A DNA stretch of 64,000 nucleotides from Henricia sp. BOLD:AAB3569 (Eukaryota; Echinodermata; Asteroidea; Spinulosida; Echinasteridae): contig JBBELK010000064.1 of the NCBI GenBank assembly GCA_037783545.1, forward strand, positions 310,001 to 374,000. Reading direction: 5' to 3'. Numbering within the stretch: position 1 is the first letter of the stretch; each line of letters begins with the position of its first letter. The notes beneath the pieces are model-generated. The model searched no databases and was not told the origin of the DNA. It was given only the letters and a program-made list of their open reading frames with translations. This document shows positions 11,940 to 23,236 of the stretch, piece after piece. The position numbers and the translations under genes were made by a program.

Positions 11940-12112
11940 TAGGTGGCTGCTGGCCAGGCGCTCAACCCTATCAGCAGTTAGATTGTGGCACTCCCCATTG
12001 CTTGGGTTGACGAGGCAACTGGGAATAAGTGCCTAATCATCTTGCCCAGGGGCACATCCACGTTGGTCGAAATGGGGCTCGAACCCGCAACCTCTGTTGC
12101 GGGTTCGAGCCG
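11940..12112 (-). mobile_element. tRNA-derived SINE fragment with palindromic B box
   Basis: Carries 'TGCCCAGGGGCAC' and 'GGGCTCGAACCCGCAACC', the antisense of a Pol III B box (GGTTCGANNCC), as in the SINEs at 23740-23975 and 33297-33420. The B-box region is immediately repeated in inverse: 12076-12091 and 12096-12111 form a perfect 16-bp stem with a CTCT loop. Confidence 0.5.
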
Positions 12113-12135
12113 GTGGAATGTGGCATATAGGCGAT

Positions 12136-13145
12136 CTTTTCACAGTATGAACGTCCGACCCGAAATCTACACGGTTCAAATCCGCTACGTTTTTACACTA
12201 CTAAACGCAACACCGGCATTTTTTCTACACGTGTTATGTTTCGACCCGTGTATCTTGCGATCGTTTCACACACACACGGCCGGCCGTCAACACGGGTCAA
12301 ATTGGAAAATCCCCCACATTGCATTGCAGCGAGTCATCTCATTCTACAAATTGTATACTCTCGTCATATATTTTTTACTAGTTTATCACGACACCCGGCA
12401 GCCATCAAATCCTCACTTATTTTACAAACACCTTGCTATTTCTGGTTGTTCCATCGAGCTGGTTTTGGATAGAATTGTCAGCCCAAATACCCAACATAGC
12501 AGCTACACTCTCAGAAATAATGGTTCAAATCTGCACCCTCACGGGTGCTTATCTTTGATATAATAGCAGCGCCCCTATAGGAGCAAATATGCACCATGTG
12601 AACATGATTTGCACCTTGAAAAGAGCGAGTCTGCACTTTAGGGGTGCACATATGTTCAAATGGTGCAAATTTACTCTCATAGGGTTGCACATTTCCTCCT
12701 ATAGGGGTGCTGCTATTGTATCAAGATAAGCACCCCAATTGCACCCTAATTTCTTAGTGTGTACCTCCTCTTCACTCCATGTCAGCCTTTTGTCTGATTT
12801 CGGACACGATTTTTCAGACATTATTGCAGAACAAAGTAAAAATGTGTACATGAATACATGCGCTTAGCACTGAATAACGCGCGAAAAAGCGAAACCCAAG
12901 CTTGTTCGTTGCAAAACAGCATTTACAACAGTGCGATGCTGCCGTGCTCCCAAATCTACACTGGTCCAAACTTAACTCAGATGCGTTCAGACTGTGGTTT
13001 TCAACACGTGTCGAACTTCTCTACAGGGGTCGAGAGTTTCAACACGAGTCGAGCGCTCTACACGGGTCAGTGCCGTGTTGAAATGATGTGGTGTGAAAAG
13101 CTAACACGTGTCGGACCCATGTACAATCCAGAGATTTTTCATGTG
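12136..13145. repeat. Iterated-motif TIR-like element (ACACGNGTC motif)
   Basis: The word ACACGGGTC/GACCCGTGT and near variants recur in both orientations at both ends (12155, 12170, 12226, 12243, 12290; then 13007, 13050, 13061, 13103). The outer flanks look weakly inverted (CTTTTCACA..GTCCGACC against GGTCCGA..TTTTCATGTGAAA reversed). A second foldback element sits in the middle. No coding potential. Confidence 0.45.
12504..12763. repeat. Nested foldback MITE
   Basis: Ends TACACTCTCAGAAAT (12504) and ATTTCTTAGTGTGTA (12749-12763) are inverted. The arms continue inward with TGCACCCT, GGTGCTTATCTTGATA and CCCCTATAGGAG in mirror order. It lies inside the ACACGNGTC element. Confidence 0.65.
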
Positions 13146-13217
13146 AAAGGGCCAGTTTATTTGAGGCATTTTTCCTCCAGTGTCAAGATGGCATACGGTG
13201 GCTTTATACTTCTCGCA

Positions 13218-13363
13218 TATAGACCGTATCGAATTAATAGCTGCCATCTTTTAGGGCAGTTTCTTTGTTCCGTGAGGGCATGCACATTTTGTGCTTACAT
13301 TGTTGACCAATTAATATGTCAAAAGTTGCCCTACAAGATGGCAGCTACTCGATACGGTCTATA
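13218..13363. repeat. TIR element, family D (complete short copy)
   Basis: Begins TATAGACCGTATCGAATTAA and ends in its complement TCGATACGGTCTATA. Inner arms AGCTGCCATCTT..AGGGCA and TGCCCTACAAGATGGCAGCT also pair. Single arms of this family occur at 38308, 40732, 43972, 60605-60651 and 62365-62412. Confidence 0.7.
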
Positions 13364-13395
13364 GCCAGTCGTTGAATTGAACAGCCATTATAATA

Positions 13396-13685
13396 TGTGA
13401 CCCGCTCTGGAAAAAGGTACTATAAGTCGCGCAGGCTAGGTCGAGTTTTCGCGACCATAAGTAGAAATCTGTGGCGGATGATCCACGCTCATAAACACAA
13501 AAACACAATGGAAATTCCAGGCGGAGCACGGACATTACATGCGGTATTTGGGAACTGCCAGTAATTTCCATTGTGTTTTTATATATTAATAAACGTGGAT
13601 CCGCCACAGATTTCTACTTGTGGTCGCGAAAACTCGACCTAGCCTGCGCGACGTATACCACCTTTTTCTAAAGCGGTTCACATGT
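13396..13685. repeat. Large foldback element, copy 1
   Basis: Two ~95-base arms are nearly identical in inverse. They start TGTGACCCGCTCTGGAAAAA and run through GTCGCGCAGGCTAGGTCGAG to AAATCTGTGGCGGAT. The spacer holds a second inverted pair (CACAATGGAAATT at 13505, AATTTCCATTGTG at 13562). A diverged second copy is at 36055-37614. Confidence 0.75.
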
Positions 13686-14212
13686 AAGTCCAGTGCACGG
13701 TATCATCTGAGATGCCAAATGGGTGTATTATAACAGAACACTATCAAATAAAGGAATTCAACACGATAAGATAGTGGAAACATTGTTTTGATTCAAACTT
13801 CGCAACTTGTGATAAAACTGTTAATAAACGTAGGTATTTACAAAAGCTTTATATTACGTCTATTTATTCCGAATTCTTCCGTCCGTTTTATTTTGAGAAA
13901 TTCCACTGCTATGAATAAAATGTACACACGAATACCAGACAATAGTTCAGGGGAATGTGAGCGACCTGTGTGCAATTATGTCACATAAAAGGGGGAGTTC
14001 CGTTTAATATGTGGCAAAGATGTCTCGGAAGTTGTTTTTTTATCTTAGTTTCAGTGCATGCCAGTTTGGATTTGTTGCATGCGCGCACGCACATATATGT
14101 TTGCAGTTTTAGTGTTAGGTCACTCTGGATTAGCAAGGTCAAAAAGTACGTGTATCACTGGAGCGACGCCGTGCAAACATCAAGTTTGGTCATATTTTTC
14201 AGAAAAGTTTGC
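13686..14212. other. Unassigned
   Basis: AT-rich, no recognisable gene or repeat end. Confidence 0.35.
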
Positions 14213-14935
14213 AGGTGTGGACAGCACATAAAACATTAGCAAACACCAGCAAACTTCACCAAACCGTGTTTGCCGATGTTTGGACATGCAGCTACGGGCA
14301 AACATTGGTAAACATATGGGTCTGTCCACAGTAATGGGGTACATTTGAAAAATAAGTCAATAATTCCTTTCAGATGTCTTTAGTTTATCTCAGAATTAAA
14401 GAAAAGTCCTTGTTTTGTTCTCAGGAGATAACTTTTGCCCAAAAAGGTAAGAAATTGCTGCCACAACATACATTTTTGAAAAGCAAGTGTACAAATTTTC
14501 CTATTAGGCCTACGTATGTAACGTGGAAAGACAATTTTGTGACATTTTTTCCGTCTTTGTTACATGCGTAATAAAAAGATTTGTGCACGATGTTTTCACA
14601 AATGTATGTTGTATGTAGGACTATTTTTCTTACTCCTTGGTGAAAAAGTTATTTGCTCAGTTTAGCTTGATAATTTAAAGATAAAATTAAGACATTTGAA
14701 GTAAACTGGGACCTAAGATCTTGAATGTTACAGAAATGTACCCCATTATACTCTGGACAGATCCATATCTGTTTGCTCGTGTTTTATGACCTTTCGGAGT
14801 ATGTTTCTGTTTGCCAATGTAGAGACACAGAAAAACATCAGCAAACATATCTGTATGGTGATGTTTACAAATAAAATGTTTGCAAGTGTTTGACATCGTC
14901 AAACACCTTGCCCAGACTGGTTCTATTACGTTCAA
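14213..14935. repeat. Iterated-motif element (GCAAACAT motif) with inner inverted arms
   Basis: GCAAACA/TGTTTGC words recur in both orientations near both ends (14208, 14239, 14248, 14267, 14298; 14770, 14808, 14840, 14877). An inner inverted pair, TCTGTCCACAGTAATGGGGT at 14322 and ACCCCATTATACTCTGGACA at 14740, bounds a central ~400 bp without the motif. Confidence 0.5.
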
Positions 14936-15040
14936 TACAGTATACTAAAATGCAGACGATCTTTTTTTTAGCAAACGCTTTGCTTTATTTTATGAATTAG
15001 ACCCTATGCATCGGCGGCCATGACAGAGTGTAGGTTTTCG

Positions 15041-15649
15041 TATTTAAAGATATACAGTCCGTGCGTTTTTGGGTGTGGCACCTCGAAAAGTTTTTTAATT
15101 GATATTTTTCGAGAAACATAAAAGTTATTCGCTTTCAAATGAAACATCAACGAAAAAAATCGACCAACGTTTATATAGTTATCGAACATTTACTGTCAAT
15201 ATTTCGAATTACATGTATTGGCGGTCCGCCAATAATTTAAGGCGTAGACTTTCCCAAGTCTGACCTCCCGTGCTCGGTCTGCAACGCGCAGCGCACAGTG
15301 CGCCCTCCGGACCGGTGGCCTGTCCAATCTATTCGCTTTGCAGAGTGGAAATTCCCTGATATCTCAGGATGCTGTTTCCTCTGTATCAGAAAGTCTTCCG
15401 AGACAGAAGAAAGGAGATTTGACAGGCCACCAGTCCAGAGGGCGCGCTGCATGCACCGCACCTCAGACCAAACAGGGGAAGTCGGACCTCGGCAAGTCTA
15501 GACAAGACGCAAAAACGGCCGTATAAAAACGGCGTTTTTCACATGGTGATGTTTTTTTTCACAGTATGATGTTTTTTTTCGTTAAAATAAAGTAAATGCC
15601 TAAACAAAATCAAATTTGCTGAAAACCACGGACTGTATATCTTTAAATG
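15041..15649 (-). mobile_element. TIR element, family M short copy
   Basis: Ends TATTTAAAGATATACAGTCC (15041) and GGACTGTATATCTTTAAATG (15630) are inverted. Read on the minus strand, the first ~140 bp match 44208-44345 and the last ~25 bp match 48765-48789. The long relative at 44208-48789 therefore has the same ends but a LINE fragment in its middle. Confidence 0.65.
15247..15499. repeat. Nested foldback element
   Basis: Arms of about 85-95 bp, GACTTTCCCAAGTCTGACCTC (with mismatches) at 15247 and its inverse at 15480-15499, continue to GGTGGCCTGTC / GACAGGCCACC. Inserted in the family M element. Confidence 0.6.
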
Positions 15650-16224
15650 ATGTGACAATAGATCCACTAAGTGCCTACTTTGCCCCATCTCATGGCCGCC
15701 TGTGCGAAGGGTCTCTATAGCCATATTGTAGCTGCTGTTGTACAGCCTATTCATAAGTTGATGCCCTCACATGTTTAAAACGTTCCCGGTATCTCCAAGA
15801 TACACAGCACCATGTAGCCGTTCATCTTGACTATGCATTGCCACACGTGTGAACAAGCAATGGTGTCTGAAGAATGAAGAACACTGGATAAACCTTGTTT
15901 ACTTTTATCGGCCTAAGAAGACTCGCAAAGCTACCCAATATAATAAATTAAAATTTAAAAATCCGACACAACACAATACTCTTGTTTTAGGCCTACCATT
16001 CATGCAGCCACAGGAGCAGCCTAAATACGAAATATGTCACACCGTTGTTATCTCCTTTGTTCGCCACAGCCTGCGCTTTATGTGTATACATAGGATCTGA
16101 ACATTTATTGCTGGACAGTCGGTATATAACGCTTAAACATTTAACTATACATGCATAGCGCAGCTCTGCTTTATGTACTTTTCAACAAGCTTATACAATA
16201 GTGAAATTCAAAAATCAACGAACC
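15650..16224. other. Unassigned
   Basis: No gene or repeat end recognised. Confidence 0.35.
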
Positions 16225-16228
16225 TTAA

Positions 16229-16754
16229 AGGCCCAGTGGATCATTTGCAATGACCCCAAAAAGTAATCGACGAGTTTACAGGGGAAACATTTTGAAAGTA
16301 AAGATTGAATTAATAGCAACTTCCCAATGAAAGGTTTTAGCTCAAAATGATATAATTTTACCAGAAAATAATCCGTAAAGATGAAATTATTTAGATCGTT
16401 TGCAAACGATTTACTTATTTTTGGTTCGCATCTACGCGGTCCAAAATGCATGGGCGCTGTGTACTGTATGTGCGTGTTCCAACGCGATGCATTTTTATGG
16501 ATCGCGCGCATGCATACATATGTGCGCCACAGAGTGCATGACGCAAGCCACATATAGTACCCGATCAACTGAGAACGAATATTTGAAACGCCCCGCCAAG
16601 GCCAGAAAAATGCATATGGATTTTCATGTTTTTTTAAAATGTGGTACATTTGACAAAGCTGAAATTTCTTCGGATAAGTTTGTTGATGTCTTTCTTATGA
16701 TTTATAATGGTTTTATTCGCAGAATCGCTCAAAAACAGATCATCTACAGGGCCT
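16229..16754. mobile_element. TTAA-flanked element, family F
   Basis: Flanked by TTAA at 16225-16228 and 16755-16758. The ends AGGCCCAGTGGATCAT and ATCATCTACAGGGCCT are inverted. The interior has a GATCG-rich centre and no transposase. It lies 72 bp past the stop codon of the sulfotransferase and supplies the first AATAAA (minus strand, 16717-16712) after it. Confidence 0.75.
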
Positions 16755-16825
16755 TTAACATCATAGGAAAACGTGACCTTTAAAAAAAGTAAAATCAGTA
16801 TGTAACGCGAGGAAAGAACCAAACT

Positions 16826-17779
16826 TTACGTCGTGTTTGGGTGTAGCCATTTCAAGAAACGCTCCATGGAGTATCCGAAAAGCCGATAATCCAAATCATA
16901 AATTTTCGATAATCTCGAAACATCTACTGGCGACAATTTTGGGAACTCCTGCCGAGCGATCGTGACTGTATCAGACGAGCCATCGGGAAACACCAAGACG
17001 CGACGGCCCTTGGCTCGATGGCTAAGGAGTCCAAGAATAGCGGCGGCATCAGGCCGCAGGGTCTCGTAGTGCCCCACGAAATCATAGCGGACAAGGCAAG
17101 GGCTACAGCGGGAGTAATAGGGTTCCCAGTGCATGTCCCGCAACAAAGGGGATGTCAGTCGCCCATTGGTGAGATAACGGACAAACTCAACAAAGCTGAC
17201 GGTCGAGATTTGGGCCGTTGCAAGCCGGTCTTTACCAACATGTCTGTGGTTTCCCGATTGGATGTTAGAGTAACTTTTAATCCTCGGCCCCCAAGAGCTC
17301 TGGTAGTCGCGACTCTGTGGTCCTACCACGAACTTGTCACGCCATCCGGAAACCAGTCTCAACATGGGTTCCCGTACGAACATGAACTTGGTGTAATCTC
17401 GAAGCCTGCTCTCGCGCTGTGGGGCCGGGTACGTGCCAAGGCGCCGCAAGCTGCTCCTCTCGACTCTGCTCACGTTTGGTGACGACACGGCGTCCAAGAC
17501 ACGGCGCCATGTTATGGACGATACTTTTCGTACCTCACAGAAGATTAACTTGTTGGCATCGTCGACCAGGAGGTGACTGGGTGGTTCCAAGGTTTTCCTC
17601 TTGTCGTGGTTCGGGAGACCATCACATGTCCGCTTCAGCACACTGGCTCGGAGGAACTGGCTCTTCCATACGTCGTACGTCTGATTGAGAATCTCTGGAT
17701 GATGGAGATACCGGTAGCTTTCGAATTCCAGGATGGCGCGGATATCGGCAAATGACCCAATGTTCCAGAACTTGAGATT
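16826..17779 (-). CDS. Carbohydrate sulfotransferase (CHST8-14/HNK-1 type), terminal exon
   Basis: 317 codons plus TAA (16828-16826). Golgi enzymes of this family move sulfate from PAPS to glycan chains. The 5'-phosphosulfate loop is CEVRKVSSITWRRVL (exon residues 81-95, family P-K-V-x-x-x-x-W-K/R-R with the lysine kept and Pro changed to Arg). The 3'-phosphate site is FVREPMLRLVSGWRDKF (134-150). Further on come DMHWEPYYSRCSPCLVRYDF and the family's end pattern IYDLDYRLFGYS. The exon is open up to a TATAG acceptor and starts at 17779 in phase 0 (NLKFWNIGSFADIRAILEFE), upstream of the first Met-like codon. The N-terminal anchor and stem must come from upstream exons. The catalytic core shows no disruption. 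The substrate glycan cannot be told from sequence. CHST10, 11-14 or the invertebrate-specific expansion are all possible. Confidence 0.88.
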   Translation of the reverse strand, partial: NLKFWNIGSFADIRAILEFESYRYLHHPEILNQTYDVWKSQFLRASVLKRTCDGLPNHDKRKTLEPPSHLLVDDANKLIFCEVRKVSSITWRRVLDAVSSPNVSRVERSSLRRLGTYPAPQRESRLRDYTKFMFVREPMLRLVSGWRDKFVVGPQSRDYQSSWGPRIKSYSNIQSGNHRHVGKDRLATAQISTVSFVEFVRYLTNGRLTSPLLRDMHWEPYYSRCSPCLVRYDFVGHYETLRPDAAAILGLLSHRAKGRRVLVFPDGSSDTVTIARQEFPKLSPVDVSRLSKIYDLDYRLFGYSMERFLKWLHPNTT

Positions 17780-19590
17780 CTATAATTATCAATTGAAAAA
17801 CAAAAACAAACAACTATAAAGCAGTACAGCTCACAAAAACAACAGCAGTGTTCGTGTCTGACTGTAGAATAACGTTATAAAATTATCTATATCAAGTACA
17901 TGTAGGCGCCCCTATTGGGAAATATCTTGTCAAATTTATTAGACGAAATTCCGTGGTTATAAATATTGTATTTAGCATGAAAATGTCTTGTTTTCTAAAA
18001 ATTGCTCTATGTTAATTAATTACATGCACTGCATTGCAAGTACATTGTAATACACTGTACACACCGGCAAATGGCAGGAGTTCAGCATAGGTAAAAGTAA
18101 AAACAAAATACAAAAGGCACGTCCCATGCTACGCGTGAAACAACGCGAGTCCTTGAAAATGACCTGACAATATCAATTGTATATCTCTTCTCTCTGACGT
18201 CACAATATCATAACAAAGTGCGCGGCAAAGCTCACACGTACACTTTGCCGTTCAGTGACAAAAACAAGCAAACAATGCGACATGATAAAACCGTCTGTAA
18301 AGGTTTGTATCACTGTCGTGCCGTCTTAGCAGTAGAGTTCACTGGGGAAAAATATTCCCACTGCGAAAGGCTGCGAGCGCTCGTTTAAATTGAGGCATTT
18401 GAATAGGGAAATAAATTAATAAGAGAAAAAAATGATAATTTTCCCGGTCTGCCGATATTTTAGTTTTCAAATACGATATCGGAAAAATGGGAAATTATGG
18501 AAGAAAATGTGCAACATATTAAACTTTGGCGGGAGGCAAAGTACTAGTACTTTAAATTGCACTCTTTAGATACCCCATTAAATAAATCTCTTTTGGTCAT
18601 GTTTTATTCAAATAGGCCTAGAAATCTTTTTTCAAGGTCGGCACAAACAATGTTTCTTAAGCATTCAAATTCAAGGTTTAATTAGCACGAGAATTAACAC
18701 ACTGTCACGAATTTAACGGGTGTTCATTTGAGTACTCCACAAGAGGTTCCGTATTGAAATTGTGGATCTCAGCAAACTGTGCGGCCGTTTCATACATGTA
18801 CAAGTGTGCATGCGTATATACACGTAGGTACAAGTAACAAGACATACACTAGTCGTTGGTATTGTATGTTAGGTCGATATATAAAAAGGTGCCTGCGCTT
18901 GATGGTACTTGTGCTCCCAATTGTCATTGCTGTGAAGGACGGCTTAACGGACCCTAACCAAGAAAATATCGGTAAAACATATTTCCGAAGGGAAACAAAT
19001 AAGGCAGTTGGAGTTTTTCTGATAGACAGAGCCCTCAACTCGTCATCACTGAAATCGTTTATAACGGCAGTCTGGGGTTTTGTACGAGGAATGGGACTTT
19101 GTGTTCAGCAGCGTTTACGGGACAACTGCTCATCGGTGTGCATGACTTGTGCGTGCATGGTGTCATCTTCTCTTCTGACCGGAGCACGCGGAGAGTTCTC
19201 ACACATCGTGTAGGAGCACACATTACACCATCCACAGTCCTACATTCCGTTCTGACCGTTGGCCGTGTTTAGGGAAAACCATCACCTCTGGTTTTCAGCC
19301 GTGTCTGGTTACGGTGAGTTTTTGAAGTTTAGGACAAATAAAATGGGATTTTAAAGTTGTTAACACTATCCGAATAACGAAACAAAATTGACTTTAATTT
19401 GTAAATTATTGTACCGTTTGCTTTTTTCCCTACATATCGCAAGATTATACTTAAACTAGGTAGAGTACAATGATTGGTAAACTGTTACAAAGGGCATTAT
19501 TTCCACTCGTGATTAAAAGCTCATGTTGATAAAACTGCCGTGTAGAAATTTCAGCCACATAAATGCACATATCAGTTGTTCCCCCACCCC
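17780..19590 (-). other. Probable sulfotransferase intron; no supported exon
   Basis: AT-rich DNA upstream of the terminal exon. A 144-codon plus-strand frame (18779-19213) has one hydrophobic stretch (LMVLVLPIVIAV) but no known domain. No middle exon of the sulfotransferase was identified. Confidence 0.4.
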
Positions 19591-19591
19591 C

Positions 19592-19839
19592 GGGCTGCCA
19601 CACCCTTTAGGTGGGGATTTGGTCACGATTTTCATGCCCCAGGGTGGGGACTTTGACACATAGAAATCTAATTTTCAGTGCACCTGGGGGGGGGGGGGGG
19701 GGGAACATGCGTATTTTTCCGCCAGGGGTGGGGATTTTGTCACCCAAATTGTGCCCCAGGGGTGGGGATTTTGTCACGCAAAAGGTGGCAATCCCCACCT
19801 CTTAGGTGGGGCAGCCCTGGGGGGGGGGGGGGGGGGGGG
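19592..19839. repeat. Poly-G-containing repeat, family E copy 1
   Basis: Inverted ends GGCTGCCACACC..AGGTGGGGATT and AATCCCCACCT..GGTGGGGCAGCC enclose repeated GTGGGGATTTTGTCAC words. Two G runs interrupt it: 18 G at 19686-19703 and 21 G at 19819-19839. Other copies are at 40930-41025 and 55996-56217. Confidence 0.6.
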
Positions 19840-20309
19840 TGCAATTGATAGGTGCATAATACTTCAGAAAACATGGCTTCGTGGCTTTTGTGTTACGTTG
19901 AATTGTAAAAACGTCTTTTGCAAAGGACTTTTTAGAAAACCACCTTCAGTTGTTAATTTCTCACACAAAATAGGCCTACCAGGGTAGAGGTGTGCGTGCA
20001 TACCAGGTTTCCCATCGCAATATAATTGTTTCTATGTACTGTGTTAGGGGTTCAATTTCACAAGAAGCTTCATATATGGTTTCTTAGGTCCATATGTATG
20101 ATTTAATCATGGATCTTTCCATCTAAGTATATAACTTTTTTTTGTGAAACTAAATCCATACTATATTTCGTTCGTTTGTACACCCGTGTTATAGCACGAA
20201 CATTCCTTTGAGCTCAAACAATCAAGCGCATAACACGCAGCGCTGGTTTACTCACATACTCCTCGTCTGCATGGCGAATACCATTACTGTTTAAATAGAA
20301 CTATGTGGA
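19840..20309. other. Unassigned
   Basis: No gene or repeat boundary recognised in this intronic stretch. Confidence 0.35.
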
Positions 20310-20361
20310 GTTACTGGAGGTATTTGTCACGAGATAAATCAGTTCGTTCGACGAAGATTAG

Positions 20362-20925
20362 TTAAACAGCTAGAATCCCCCCTTCCACATTTTTTTTGTT
20401 TTTCTGTTGATCATGGAGGTGTATGTGTCTACAACACCATCACAACTTGTTTTTCACAAAAAAATCGACAGGCTTTTGCTTAAAACGTAAAGCAGTTCCG
20501 ACCCTCTTTACCAGAAATTCTGAAACGCTCGAGGTCACTTGGTTTGTTTATCAACAGGGTTTTGACGTCAGAAACATACAAAACGGTCTGTGCAGTATTG
20601 AATGGAAAATACACGAAGTGAATGTTTATCATGCCTGTTTTGTCCTTGTAATTCAAAATACAAACGTGAAAAACACTTCATGTAATATGACAGCAATCTA
20701 TATACCCGTTTTGTGAAAACGGTGAAATTGTGGCTCACAATTAAGCTCTTTTGAAGTAAATACTGGTGCATTGCGACGGGTGGTTTTGTCACAGAACGAA
20801 CGGCATTCACAGCGGTCTGTGTATAGCATGGAACGGTTCCCTGCGGGCATCGGCCGGTACAAGTTAGAATGAGCGACTCATTTTTTTCTCTCTTGGTAAT
20901 AGAAAAGAAAATCTTTCTGCTCTCT
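20362..20925 (-). mobile_element. THAP-like repeat family, copy 1
   Basis: A ~560-bp sequence present in the opposite orientation at about 57235-57777 (shared blocks include GTGTATGTGTCTACAACACC reversed, GTGACCTCGAG, ACATGAAGTGTTTTTCACG, CAGACCGCTGTGAATGCCG). The minus frame is open but broken by differences between the copies. See the fuller copy for the possible THAP start. Confidence 0.6.
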
Positions 20926-20930
20926 TTAAT

Positions 20931-21056
20931 TTCCAATTATTAGGTACGATTTGGTACGATTGTGTATAGAGTCTATAGACAGTCCCTGGTAATCTCACCA
21001 AATCGTACCTAACCGTTGGAAATTCGTGGCAAAAATCGCACAGTGGGAGGCCCGCT
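20931..21056. repeat. Hairpin MITE family L, copy with truncated left arm
   Basis: The right arm ends GTGGGAGGCCCGC and carries ACCAAATCGTACCTAA. The left arm keeps only the inner TTAGGTACGATTTGGTACG. The full-length copy is 44921-45079. It joins the end of the THAP-like repeat directly. Confidence 0.65.
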
Positions 21057-21775
21057 TTAGACAACCGCTAACGAAGATCGAATGAAGCTGTGCGACGCCC
21101 CATCTCTTTTACGTGTCAAATCGCTTCGTCAAACGAAGGAGGGAGCGTTCACTTTAGAAATTTGCTTCGTCGAACGAAGCCATCTCTTCGTCGAATGAAG
21201 CTGAAGAATGAGTTAAAGACTAGAAACTTCAGAGACAATCATGCTTGCAAGTGCGATGCGTTTGGACCATGTCGATTGATGCGGGGTTCAAGTGTTTTTA
21301 TACCAAATCCAACGGCGCATTACGGAAGCAGCAAATTTAAACTGTGAAAACAACGACTGATGGAAGGGGCGTAAACAGCCGATACAAAAGGGCGACTGCA
21401 GCAAAATGAAAAAAAGAGGTATATAAATACATGTATGCCGAACACATCGTGGAAACGTATAGGCCTATTTGACGTTCCTTAAAATCAAATAGCCAAAGGC
21501 TATACCAAAAGAAGTTACAGTTTTCAGATTTTTATTGGCAGGATAATTTACATGAAAACTCGCCTGATGTTGGCTAAATGCAATATCGAGCCAAGTTTAC
21601 TCCATAAGGTCATTTAGATGAGGTTTATTTGTCGACGAAATAGTTCCAGTTTGCCGACTTTTCCTGTATTAAATTAGTTTGTCAAACGGACTTCGCAACA
21701 CGATCATGTTATGTCAGCAAGATATATTCGTTAATTAGATATACATGTGATTTGATGCTGTAAAAGTACATTCAG

Positions 21776-22206
21776 CAGGAGTCGAAATTAACCTGAATTT
21801 CATGCTGGTCAGAATTAGGACCAGTAGATTAGAGAACTTTACTGGTCCTGCTGAAAATTTGGTTGTCCACCGGTGCTTTTCAAAAATGGCACCGAGATAC
21901 TGCAACACTTTCAAGGTCATTGAGTTCAGGATGGACGAGATTGATTTTTGATCTAACACTGGGGCATGTCTGGAGAGATCGGAGAAATGTAGTTATCTGA
22001 AAATGTCTAAAGCGATCAGGAATTGTTTGTGATAACCAGGAATTCTTTGCATTGAGTAAGACATTTTTACTGTGGATTATGCATCAGAGAATGTTTCCAT
22101 GAGTCAGTAAATGTTTTCACTGGTCCAGTGTCTTTGACAGATCTAGTGGTCCTTCTAATTTTTTACTGGTCTTGGACCACATGACCAGTGTTAATTTCGA
22201 CCCCTG
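21776..22206. mobile_element. hAT-like non-autonomous element
   Basis: 431 bp with ends CAGGAGTCGAAATTAAC and GTTAATTTCGACCCCTG, the CAGGGG-type terminus of hAT elements. ACTGGTC/GACCAGT occurs eight or more times inside, in both orientations. The flanks share TTCAG, shorter than the usual 8-bp hAT duplication. No transposase. Confidence 0.65.
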
Positions 22207-22386
22207 TTCAGTATACCTGAACTACACTAACTTTGAGAAGTATACATGGAATAACTGTTAACATATGTGGTTATAACATATTTGGACCGCCGATTTAGCG
22301 TTTGTGTAAACTAGGCCTACTTTAAGTCTATATATTAAACCCATTTCTTGAATTTGTAAGACGCTTATCGTTATAAATGAAATTGC

Positions 22387-22608
22387 TCAAAAGTCTTGTT
22401 TAAAGTTTAAAAATGGCGAATATTTCACGGCAGCTTTGTATGAAGTCAACCATAAATTGGCCTTATGAAGGTATTCTGTAACAATCTTGGACGCGTACGC
22501 TGCTATACTGTACTCTACGTAAAATATCTCGCACATGGACATGCGTTCAAGTTGGCAGAGCACCATGGAAAGGTATTTGGGGAAAGACATCTGGGGAATG
22601 TCGCGACT
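22387..22608 (-). other. Open frame of unknown nature
   Basis: A minus frame opens after a possible CTAG acceptor at about 22622. It reads RFKFSRDIPQMSFPKYLSMV and continues about 60 residues to TGA at 22387-22389. 'IPQMSFPKYL' faintly recalls the 'V.F.EF.+YL' segment of sulfotransferases, but the rest does not fit. Probably a chance frame, though it lies on the strand and in the intron of the sulfotransferase. Confidence 0.15.
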
Positions 22609-22622
22609 GAATTTAAACCGAC

Positions 22623-23236
22623 CTAGTTTTTTGAGGTAAACAATTAGTAGCCAAAGTATGGCTTATCTTTGTCGGACATACAATTACTGCAGCCAAACAA
22701 GGCAATTTAATTAAAGTAATATTTACTCGTGAATCTTCTATTGTTAGATCATCTTTTTGTTACATGTATCGGTTTCGGAATACTTTTTGTCAGCCAACTT
22801 GAGACAGAATGTACGTTCAACTTTTGGCACAATTGTGGTTTACATTCTCAAGTCATGGTGACCTCAGATGGCACATAAACAAAGCAGCAATCTGTGACAA
22901 AGTACTGACTCGGGGCCCCTTTTGTCAGAATACCGCAAGTAATACTTCACTACCACGGGAAAAGATCACTCGCAAAGGTAACTAACTTTCGATGATGACT
23001 GTGGGCTTTCGCAACAGGTGTTTCGGAGGAAATTCCGAAAGTAGATGTGCCCATGGGGCCTTTGGGTACCAAGGTGTTAAATTGCTTGCAGATATATATA
23101 TACTTGTGTTCAGGCGGGCCATGCATTTTATCTTGAAAACTTAATTGCAAGATCAGTGTTTTTCTCTGTTTGCTACATGTACTTTAGAGAAAGAAATTTT
23201 GGTCAAAACTCTGATCCTGTTCACATCAGGGAACTC
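22623..23236. other. Unassigned intronic DNA
   Basis: No gene or repeat end recognised. Confidence 0.35.

Noticed and set aside
18779-19213. 144-codon frame with a hydrophobic stretch as a membrane protein gene
   Set aside because: No homologous pattern recognised. It lies on the opposite strand within the probable sulfotransferase intron. Kept only as a remark.
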